Shown: one piece after another, positions 1-6,682 of the stretch
Numbering within the stretch: the stretch's first letter is position 1
Layout: each line of letters begins with the position of its first letter
NCBI RefSeq assembly: GCF_003429005.1
Contig: NZ_QVQV01000002.1
Location: 62,001-126,000, forward strand
Direction: 5' to 3'
DNA from: Paraburkholderia sp. DHOC27
GTDB taxonomy: Bacteria > Pseudomonadota > Gammaproteobacteria > Burkholderiales > Burkholderiaceae
DNA: 64,000 nucleotides
Position numbers and translations under genes: made by a program
The notes under the pieces: model-generated
Database searches by the model: none
Told to the model about the DNA's origin: nothing
What the model saw: the letters and a program-made list of their open reading frames with translations, nothing else

Positions 1-187
1 TCAGCTTTCCCGGCGCCTGCTGATGGACGGCACGCTCGACGCCGTGATCGACCAGAACCCGGTGGCCGAGGCCATGCGTTCAGTAGAACTGATCTTGCGG
101 CACTATCATCGGGAGCCCGGGGCGGCACCGCCTCAACAGATACCCGTTACCGTTATCCTGCGCGAGAACCTGCCGCCTGAAGAGTGA
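1..187 (+). CDS. LacI-family transcriptional regulator, C-terminal fragment
   Basis: Only the last 61 codons are in the window, read in the frame that starts at base 2 and ends in TGA at 185-187. The fragment contains DGTLDAVIDQNP, followed by a helix rich in R, L and H and a final strand VTVILRENLPP. This is the usual end of a LacI/GalR-type sugar-binding domain: the 'vIdQ.P' motif followed by the closing strand. The gene converges on the moc-like operon and overlaps the end of its last gene by about 35 bp, so it is a candidate regulator of that operon or of a sugar operon to the left. The DNA-binding half is not visible, so the family call rests on the C-terminus only. Confidence 0.6.
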   Translation, partial: QLSRRLLMDGTLDAVIDQNPVAEAMRSVELILRHYHREPGAAPPQQIPVTVILRENLPPEE

Positions 188-1052
188 CGGCGGCTTGCTC
201 GCGCTCTTGACACCGCTGTTGCCAAACCTCCTGCCACACCTCACGAATCCAGTCGCGCATCAGCAGGGACTCCTGCCAGCGGTCCGTCGTATCGTTGCCG
301 TCGCGGCCAATGATCGCGTACGGCTTCGGACCCAGTTCGCAGGTGAAGGTCAGGCTGTCGTTCGCGCCGGCACGTTCGCACCACGAGGCGAAGCCATAGC
401 GCCACCAGTCGAGAAACAGATCAACCCACATGCGGTGCGGCGCGAACGACAACTCAATCTGTACCTGTTCGCGGCTCGCCACGCGGCCATGAAACGCCCA
501 CGACGCATCCAGGATGCGGTGCATCAGCGCGTGATTCTCGGCTGAGACCGGCCACGCAAATTCACGTCCGACGAGGTAATGCGAAATATCGCCGAGCAGC
601 TTGAGATCGGGCCGCGCATCGAGCAGATCGAGCGTGAAATACAGGTCGGTGGTCATGCGATCGCGATGCGTTTCGATGTACACCGGAAAGTCCACCTGTT
701 CCGCGAGGCGCGTCCAGCCGTCGAGCAACGTCAGCGCTTCATTCAGCGTGCGTGGGCGCACATCGGGTTGCAGATCGATGTGGTGCACGCCCGATTCCGT
801 GGCGTTTTCCAGCACCGGTTGCAGATCGTCGATGCTGCGCGGAAAGCATTGGCCTTCGGCATCGAGTCCGTGCGTCTTGCGCAACGCCGCGAGTTGCCTG
901 ACTGCATCGCGGTGGGTGTAATCGGCGCTGACGCCGTCGAAATGCGCGTCGGCGATCATCTGCAGGTTCGCTTCGAGCGAGCGTTCGAAGCCGTCCGTGT
1001 AGCGCCGCTCCATCGCCCACATGGACTGGAACACCAGCAAGCGTTGGCTCAT
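153..1052 (-). CDS. sugar phosphate isomerase/epimerase-like TIM-barrel protein (MocC-like)
   Basis: A protein of 299 residues with the look of the xylose-isomerase-like TIM-barrel superfamily. It alternates strands and helices, with metal or sugar site candidates in VYIETHRDR and LLGDISHYLV and a late FTCELGPKPYAI strand. The ATG at 1052 is chosen because it overlaps the stop of the upstream reductase gene (ATGA, 1049-1052), which implies translational coupling. The same frame stays open far upstream, but inside the reductase gene. In rhizopine-degrading rhizobia a TIM-barrel protein (MocC) acts beside the MocDEF oxygenase, so a role in processing an inositol-like product is plausible. The exact substrate cannot be read from sequence. 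Confidence 0.75.
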   Translation of the reverse strand: MSQRLLVFQSMWAMERRYTDGFERSLEANLQMIADAHFDGVSADYTHRDAVRQLAALRKTHGLDAEGQCFPRSIDDLQPVLENATESGVHHIDLQPDVRPRTLNEALTLLDGWTRLAEQVDFPVYIETHRDRMTTDLYFTLDLLDARPDLKLLGDISHYLVGREFAWPVSAENHALMHRILDASWAFHGRVASREQVQIELSFAPHRMWVDLFLDWWRYGFASWCERAGANDSLTFTCELGPKPYAIIGRDGNDTTDRWQESLLMRDWIREVWQEVWQQRCQEREQAAVTLQAAGSRAG

Positions 1053-2302
1053 AGCGCCTCCGCCGTGAGCAGCGACTTCAGTTTCGCCGAGCGGTCCGCG
1101 AGCAGCGCGGGCTCGACACGGGCGCGGCGCGCAATCAATTCCTGTGCGACCCGTACTTCTCGCGCAATTTCCCCTGTCTGACCGACACCACTGGCGCCGA
1201 CCAGAATGCCGTCGCGATCCAGCGCAAAAAATACTCGGGATGCCGAACCAGTTTCGCGCACCACACTGGTGGTACCGAAGGCGGGCATGCCGGCAATCTG
1301 GATGGTCATGTCGTACTGGTCGGACCAGAACCACGGCACGGCGGAATAGGTCTCGCCGTATTCGAGCATGTTGCGAGCGACGACCCGCGCATGATCTTCC
1401 GCGTTCTTCCAGCATTCGAGCCGGATGCGGCGCCGGAACAGGCGGTGCGGAAACGAGCACACGTCGCCGGCCGCGAAAATGTACGGGTCGTTGGTGCGCA
1501 GCGTATCGTCGACGGCGATGCCGTCCGCCACGTCGATGCCCGCCGCTTCGGCAAGCGCGGTACGTGGCGTCACGCCGATGCCGACCACCACCGCGTCGCA
1601 TTCCACCGTCGTGCCGTCCGCGAGTTTGAGGCCGGTCACACGCGACTCACCGAGCACACGATCCACCTGCACCGCAAAGCGCACCGTTACGCCCATCTGC
1701 CGATGCCGTTCCACCAGATAACCAGCCACCACTTCCGGCACCGCCCGCATCAACGCACGCGAAGCCGCCTCGATCACCACGACTTCACAGCCGCGTGCGA
1801 TGGCAGTGGCCGCGATTTCCAGGCCGATGAAACCCGCGCCGACCACGGCGATGCGTTTGCCGGGCGCCAGTTCATCGACGATCGCCAACGCATCGGGCAC
1901 GCCGCGCAGCACATGCACGCCAGGCAGCGTCGAACCCGGCACGGTCAGGCGACGCGGTTGCGAGCCGGTGGCAATCAGCAGGCGCCGGTACGAGACCGAG
2001 CGGCCCTCGCCTAACATCACGCGGCGTTCCACGCGGTCAATTGCGGTAACGGCTGAATCGACGCGCAGATCGATGCGGTTGTCGCGGTAGAAGGCCTCGT
2101 CATACAGCGCACATTGCGCGGCGGTCTTTTGTCCGAGCAGCACGCCTTTCGAGAGCGGCGGCCGGTCGTAAGGCGCGAGGCCTTCGTTACCCAGCAGCGT
2201 AATTTCGCCGTCCCAGCCGTTCTCGCGCAGCGCCTGCGCGGTGCGCGCGCCGCACTGGCCCGCGCCGACAATCACCATCGCGCCATGTTCAGCGGTTTTC
2301 AT
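1049..2302 (-). CDS. FAD-dependent ferredoxin reductase (MocF-like)
   Basis: A 417-residue pyridine nucleotide-disulphide-type oxidoreductase of the ferredoxin/rhodocoxin reductase class. The N-terminal FAD Rossmann motif is IVGAGQCGARTAQAL. It is followed by APYDRPPLSKG, typical of this class, a central NAD(P) motif VVGAGFIGLEIAATA and the late FAD site TNDPYIFAAGDVCSFP. It would pass electrons from NAD(P)H to the Rieske ferredoxin encoded just upstream, which in turn feeds the desaturase-type oxygenase. Its ATG overlaps the ferredoxin stop (2299-2302), and its own stop overlaps the next start, so all three genes are translationally coupled. The family is clear; the physiological partner is inferred from gene order. 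Confidence 0.9.
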   Translation of the reverse strand: MKTAEHGAMVIVGAGQCGARTAQALRENGWDGEITLLGNEGLAPYDRPPLSKGVLLGQKTAAQCALYDEAFYRDNRIDLRVDSAVTAIDRVERRVMLGEGRSVSYRRLLIATGSQPRRLTVPGSTLPGVHVLRGVPDALAIVDELAPGKRIAVVGAGFIGLEIAATAIARGCEVVVIEAASRALMRAVPEVVAGYLVERHRQMGVTVRFAVQVDRVLGESRVTGLKLADGTTVECDAVVVGIGVTPRTALAEAAGIDVADGIAVDDTLRTNDPYIFAAGDVCSFPHRLFRRRIRLECWKNAEDHARVVARNMLEYGETYSAVPWFWSDQYDMTIQIAGMPAFGTTSVVRETGSASRVFFALDRDGILVGASGVGQTGEIAREVRVAQELIARRARVEPALLADRSAKLKSLLTAEAL

Positions 2303-2673
2303 GCGGCATTCCTGGTAGCGTCCTTGCCGGCACCTTCAGCGGTGGCCGGCAGGCCGATCAGCACGCGCTGTCCCTCTACACGCACCGGATAGGTTTTGAG
2401 CTTGACGCACACGGGTGGGCTGAGCGGTTTGCCGCTGATGATGTCGAAGCGTCCCTGATGCAGCGGACACTCGATCTCGCCGTTCACGACGAAGCCGTCC
2501 GCAAGATGCGCCTGCTCGTGCGTGCACCAGCCGTCCGAGGCGTGAAAGCCCTTCGCCAGCCGGTACACCGCGTAGCTCGCGCCTTCGTGATCGAAGCGCA
2601 GCACGTCTTCTTCGTCGATGTCGTCGGTTGCACACGCAACGACCCACTTCGTGTTGTCGGATTCGACTGCCAC
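2299..2673 (-). CDS. Rieske [2Fe-2S] ferredoxin (MocE-like)
   Basis: A small 124-residue Rieske-type ferredoxin. The cluster ligands are visible as CTH (Cys50, His52) and CPLHQGRFD (Cys69, His72), the usual C-x-H ... C-x-x-H pattern with a short spacer. There is no signal peptide or membrane segment, so it is a soluble electron carrier of the toluene/biphenyl dioxygenase ferredoxin type. It lies between the desaturase-type oxygenase (59 bp gap) and the FAD reductase (4-base overlap). This order fits a three-component chain: NAD(P)H to reductase to ferredoxin to di-iron oxygenase. Confidence 0.92.
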   Translation of the reverse strand: MAVESDNTKWVVACATDDIDEEDVLRFDHEGASYAVYRLAKGFHASDGWCTHEQAHLADGFVVNGEIECPLHQGRFDIISGKPLSPPVCVKLKTYPVRVEGQRVLIGLPATAEGAGKDATRNAA

Positions 2674-2732
2674 GATGCCTCCAGATAGACCAGAAAGGAT
2701 AGTTAAAGCGTTCGGCGCAAAGCGTGCCGCGA

Positions 2733-3800
2733 TTACGTGCTTGGCTGCGCGGTGAAGTTCGGCTGCGAGCCGGATGCGGACTCAGGCAAGGTACGCTGGA
2801 TCACGTGCGCCGGATCACGCCGCTGTCTCCACAACGCCGGGATCATCTCGCGGTACGTCGCATAGAGGCTCGGATAAGCCGGCGGCAACTGATCCTTGAT
2901 GGCGTCGTGCAGACGCGGCAAGGCATGGAACGGCACCATCGGCAGCAGATGATGCTCGAGGTGATAGTTCATGTTCAGGTACAGGAAGCGGAACACCGGG
3001 TTGATATACACAGTGCGCGTGTTGAGCCGGTGGTCCTTCACGTTGACGCCAAGCCCCGCGTGCTGCGTGAGTCCCAGCAGTTGATGCAGCCAGCCGCCGT
3101 AGAAGCGCGGCGTCCACACGAACATCAGCGGCAGGAAGCTGTGCAGGTAGACGGCGAGCACGATGGTGGCCACGATCACCGCCAGATAGATGCGCGACGA
3201 CCAGATCATCTTCGGCTTTTCGCTGGCGGGCAGGAACGCTTCGGTCGCGGCGTCGATACGGCCAAACGCGTGACGGATCGTCTTGCGGATTTCGGCCACG
3301 CCGCCAATCAACGCGAAGAAGTCGAAGAAGATGGGCAGCACCTGCGTGGGACGCGCCACCTGAATCTCCGGGTCGCGTTCCTGGAAGTACGTATGCGTGT
3401 GATGGCGCGCATGACTCCAGCGCCACCAGTAGGCCTCGCGGATCGTCATGAACGACGACAGGTGATAGAACGCGTCGTTGAGCCAGCGCGTCTTGAACGG
3501 CGTGCCGTGCGCGAGTTCATGCCAGCGCGCGTCGCTCGACGAATAGATCGTGCCGTAGACGAAAAACGCCGGCACGGCCCACCATGTTCCCCACGTCAAC
3601 CCCGCCACCACGCCCGAGGCAATCAGCAGCACGAGCCACAGGGCGAAATTGCGCAGGCCCTCGGCGTCGCTGCGTTTCATCAGTTCCTTGAGGACAGCAC
3701 GCGGAATGCGCGGCTGATACCACTGTTCGCTGATGCGATCGTCGAACGTCTCGTCTGTCAGGCCGGGTTTGAACGTGCCGGGCGGGGGCGTCGATGACAT
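2733..3800 (-). CDS. membrane fatty-acid-desaturase-type di-iron oxygenase (MocD-like)
   Basis: A 355-residue integral membrane protein with the three His boxes of the fatty acid desaturase/alkane hydroxylase superfamily: HELAH (His94, His98), HARHH (His130-134) and YHLEHH near residue 277. Hydrophobic segments flank residues 55-90 and lie near residues 205-240. The start at 3800 is preceded by AGGAG with good spacing; the open frame continues upstream without a better start. It is the first gene of the operon. The set of desaturase-type oxygenase, Rieske ferredoxin and ferredoxin reductase is that of MocDEF, which is needed to break down 3-O-methyl-scyllo-inosamine, probably by O-demethylation. 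A fatty acyl or sterol-like substrate cannot be excluded. Confidence 0.85.
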   Translation of the reverse strand: MSSTPPPGTFKPGLTDETFDDRISEQWYQPRIPRAVLKELMKRSDAEGLRNFALWLVLLIASGVVAGLTWGTWWAVPAFFVYGTIYSSSDARWHELAHGTPFKTRWLNDAFYHLSSFMTIREAYWWRWSHARHHTHTYFQERDPEIQVARPTQVLPIFFDFFALIGGVAEIRKTIRHAFGRIDAATEAFLPASEKPKMIWSSRIYLAVIVATIVLAVYLHSFLPLMFVWTPRFYGGWLHQLLGLTQHAGLGVNVKDHRLNTRTVYINPVFRFLYLNMNYHLEHHLLPMVPFHALPRLHDAIKDQLPPAYPSLYATYREMIPALWRQRRDPAHVIQRTLPESASGSQPNFTAQPST

Positions 3801-3926
3801 GCTTGTCTCCTGTCGACCGATGCTGGCGCTTGGCACGCCAGTCACCGGCTCCGATCTTGTGCAAGGCGGTCTGCTCTCGCGTGCGGGCCGCCGTGTGAGT
3901 GACCCGGCGGTGAACGCCGCGGGTTG

Positions 3927-3987
3927 GATCAAACAGTACTTGATCGACCGTCTTTCGGCATCGTCAGAATTGATGGGATTCCATCAA
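3927..3987. promoter_or_regulatory. two operator-like dyads upstream of the moc-like operon
   Basis: Two inverted repeats lie 127-187 bp upstream of the oxygenase start. The first is GATCAA-N7-TTGATC (3927-3945). The second is TTGATGG-N4-CCATCAA (3970-3987). Their centres are about 42 bp apart, roughly four helical turns, so a dimer on each could face the same side. Both share the half-site TTGAT. No clear -35/-10 pair was found for the operon. The binding protein is unknown; the partial LacI-type regulator is one candidate. Confidence 0.45.
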
Positions 3988-4226
3988 TGCCGGACGCTGG
4001 TTTACGCCTGGATTCGCGTTGCGCGAACTGGCCGTGCGAGGGTGAGCGCGCTCATCAAGCCGCTCATCAACCGTCAGGTAGCGCCAAATCTCCCGTGCGT
4101 TCTCGCCATTTGCCCTCTGATGGGGCACAGATGTGTGCGAAACAGCGCTTTCGGGGTAATTACGGCTGGCTAAGCTTGCCTCGCGATGCGCTCACCCCGA
4201 TGCGCGTCGTGTTTTGCTCCTTCGCG

Positions 4227-4256
4227 TGCCCGCCCGTCTCCGCGGGCATCTTTTTT
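4227..4256 (+). terminator. intrinsic terminator with no obvious plus-strand gene in front
   Basis: The stem is TGCCCGC (4227-4233) with GCGGGCA (4242-4248), then TCTTTTTT. The U-tract is only on the plus strand, so this would stop rightward transcripts. No credible plus-strand ORF lies between 3801 and 4226; apart from the dyads and this terminator I see nothing in 3801-4357. It may end an untranslated RNA or block read-through. Confidence 0.6.
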
Positions 4257-4357
4257 GGGCGTCCGGTTTTGTCTTTGGATCGTTTCGGACACCCAACTTC
4301 GTGGTCATGCTTTTGCCGCTCTGAACGTGCGCGACGTCTACGGATGGGCAGATCGCG

Positions 4358-5125
4358 TCACGACCGCGAACTCATTCCCGCCAACGCCGCTTGCGCCCGC
4401 TCGAGCCATTCACGGTTGTGCTCACGCGCGTGACGCGGCCAATGCCGGGCATCCTGGGTGATATCCGCATACAGGCTGCGGGCGCGTTCACGATCCGCCG
4501 TGTCGGGCTGCGCTGCGAGCCAGTCGGCAAACAGGCAGCGCGGCGCGGCATCGCTCGCGCAGCTCAGAGCCTGCTCGAATGCGGCACGTGTGCCGGCTGA
4601 ACCGAGGGCGGCCTGCGTGCGTGCATAGAGCAAGGCCGGTTCCGGTTGCTGACGGGTCTCCCTGTGCGCGGCAAACAGCGCGTTCAACGTGGTGTCCGCG
4701 GCTGCGCTATCGCCCGTGGCGAATTGCGCACGCGCGAGACCCATCAGCACGGCAGGGTCGGTCGCGAACGGTCCCTGTGCAGCGTACTGATAGTGCTCCA
4801 ATGCCTCACGCGCCTCGCCTGCCTCCAGCAACGCTGCGCCAAGACGCAGGCGATGCTGGACCGTGGGCGCGCGATCGAAGTCGGCGCGTGCCTCGCGCAC
4901 CGCGCGATTCGGATCGACCCATTGCGTAATCGCACGCGTCGCTGCGCGTCCGCCGCGCGACTGACGCAGGCTCGGCAAATAAATGGCGAAGAAATAAACG
5001 ACGCTGCCGAGTAAAGGAAAAATAAACAACAGCAGTAGCCAGTACATGTTCTGGCCCGTGCGTACCGCGTGCACAGCGAAAAAGATCGCAATGATGACGT
5101 GAAAACCGATTCCCAGATATGGCAT
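4358..5125 (-). CDS. membrane-anchored tetratricopeptide (TPR-like) protein
   Basis: A 255-residue protein with two N-terminal membrane segments (about residues 5-20 and 27-50, containing YWLLLLFIFPLLGSVVYFF). They resemble the short PLDc_N domain of cardiolipin synthase-like proteins. The rest is alpha-helical, with TPR-like units such as LRLGAALLEAGEAREALEHY and LMGLARAQFATGDSAAADTTL. The ATG at 5125 is chosen because it gives the membrane segments directly at the N-terminus; no strong ribosome binding site is visible, and the frame stays open to 5302. It probably scaffolds a complex at the inner membrane. No enzymatic motif is seen, and its neighbours give no pathway clue. Confidence 0.7.
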   Translation of the reverse strand: MPYLGIGFHVIIAIFFAVHAVRTGQNMYWLLLLFIFPLLGSVVYFFAIYLPSLRQSRGGRAATRAITQWVDPNRAVREARADFDRAPTVQHRLRLGAALLEAGEAREALEHYQYAAQGPFATDPAVLMGLARAQFATGDSAAADTTLNALFAAHRETRQQPEPALLYARTQAALGSAGTRAAFEQALSCASDAAPRCLFADWLAAQPDTADRERARSLYADITQDARHWPRHAREHNREWLERAQAALAGMSSRS

Positions 5126-5376
5126 ACAGATTCGACCCGAGGTCCCAGATAGACAGGGGCCGGGCGCAATCGGCGCCCGCCCCTGCGTTTGTCCAAGCCG
5201 TGATCGTAAACGATCCGCCGTGCGGATTTGCAATCCATCAGTGCCCGTGCATTGGAAAATGAATCTGCCAATGAATTCGCCCGGCCTGCATGCTTCGCCC
5301 ACATGGAGTTTTTTTACGCTCTACAATTGCACTGGCCGATGTGGCGTGCGAGCGACGATGCGCTCCACGAGCTGCA

Positions 5377-5392
5377 TCGACACATGTGTCGA
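5377..5392. promoter_or_regulatory. 16-bp perfect palindrome upstream of the porin
   Basis: TCGACACATGTGTCGA is a perfect palindrome in the 390-bp gap between the divergent TPR gene and the porin. It lies about 125 bp before the porin ATG and is followed by CACTATATGC, which could hold a -10 element. It is a candidate operator for an unknown regulator. Nothing else stands out in 5126-5515. Confidence 0.35.
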
Positions 5393-5515
5393 CCCACTAT
5401 ATGCAAGGTATCCCGCACCCAACGAACCCGTGTGTTCGCGCGCGGATACCGCTTTTCAGGCAACGCTTTCGCGTGATCCTCTCGTAGCCTTTGCTCAATC
5501 ACGGAGCTTACAAGA

Positions 5516-6682
5516 ATGAAAAAATCACTACTGGCCATCGCCCTCACCGGTGTCTATGCCCTCTCGGCGCACGCACAAAGCAGCGTGACGCTGTACGGCC
5601 TGATCGATACCGGCCTCGTCTACACCAACAACCAGGGCGGTCACTCCAACTGGCAGGAAAACAGCAGTTCGACGCAGAACACGGTGTTCGGGCTGAAGGG
5701 CTCCGAAGATCTGGGCGGCGGACTGCATGCGATCTTCAAGCTGGAACAAGGCTTCAACCTGAACAACGGCAGTGAAGCGTTCCCCGGCGACGGCTTCGGC
5801 TCGCAGGTATGGGTCGGGCTGCAAAGCGACCCGTACGGGACCGTGACGCTGGGCCGCCAGTTCGACGTGCTCAACGACCTGCTCGGCCCGCTCACCGCTG
5901 AAAGCAACACATGGGGCGGCAATCTCGCGGCGCATCCGTTCGAAAACGACAACCTCGCCGCCGATTCCGTGGTGCTCAACAACATGGTCAAGTACGCGAG
6001 TCCGGAGTGGCACGGCGTGACGTTCGAGGGCATGTACTCGTTCAGCAATGCCGCGGGCGGCTTCGCGAACAATCGCGCGTACGGGTTTGCCGCGTCGTTC
6101 TCGCAAGGTCCGCTGAATCTCGCGGGCGGCTATCTGCAGTTCAACAATGCAGGTGGCGGCGTACTCGGCACCAACAACAACGGTGCGATCTCGCAGAACG
6201 ACGGCAGCGCGGACTTCGTCGCGCAGCGTCAGCGCATCTGGGGCGCGGGCGGCAATTACACCTTCGGCCCGGCCACCGTGGGTCTGGTCTGGAGCCACAC
6301 GCAGATCGACGACATGGCGAGCGTGTTCTCGTTCGGTCTCGGCAACTATTTGCCGCTCGGCGGCACGCTGCGGCTCGACAACTACGAAGTGAACGCCAAG
6401 TACGCGCTCACGCAGGCCTTGACGGTGTCCGGCTCGTATACCTTCACCAACGGCGCGTATGGCGACGGTGCCACGAGCGCGTCGCCCATCTGGAACTCGG
6501 TCATGCTCCAGACGGATTACTCGCTCAGCAAACGCACGGACGTCTACCTCGAAGGGGTTTATCAGCACGTGCATGGTGCGCCGGCCGGCTCGATTCTGGA
6601 TGATGCGATGATCAATACGCTGTCGCCTTCGTCGACCAATTCACAACTTGCGGTCACCGTGGGGCTGCGTCACGTATTTTGA
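5516..6682 (+). CDS. Gram-negative porin (OmpC-like, Burkholderia type)
   Basis: A 388-residue outer-membrane general porin. A classic signal peptide (MKKSLLAIALTGVYALSAHA) is followed by QSSVTLYGLIDTGLVYT, the usual start of the first beta strand in betaproteobacterial porins. Other strand motifs follow: FGLKGSEDLGGGL, VTLGRQFD, and a C-terminal strand ending in GLRHVF with the terminal Phe used for outer-membrane insertion. A GGAG ribosome binding site precedes the ATG at good distance. It should form a trimeric 16-stranded channel for small hydrophilic solutes. Specificity is unknown. The next gene begins at its stop codon. Confidence 0.95.
   Translation: MKKSLLAIALTGVYALSAHAQSSVTLYGLIDTGLVYTNNQGGHSNWQENSSSTQNTVFGLKGSEDLGGGLHAIFKLEQGFNLNNGSEAFPGDGFGSQVWVGLQSDPYGTVTLGRQFDVLNDLLGPLTAESNTWGGNLAAHPFENDNLAADSVVLNNMVKYASPEWHGVTFEGMYSFSNAAGGFANNRAYGFAASFSQGPLNLAGGYLQFNNAGGGVLGTNNNGAISQNDGSADFVAQRQRIWGAGGNYTFGPATVGLVWSHTQIDDMASVFSFGLGNYLPLGGTLRLDNYEVNAKYALTQALTVSGSYTFTNGAYGDGATSASPIWNSVMLQTDYSLSKRTDVYLEGVYQHVHGAPAGSILDDAMINTLSPSSTNSQLAVTVGLRHVF

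Noticed and set aside
3733..4461. Open plus-strand frames between the moc-like operon and the TPR gene
   Set aside because: No ribosome binding site, no recognisable domain and low-quality composition; the region is better explained by operators and a terminator.
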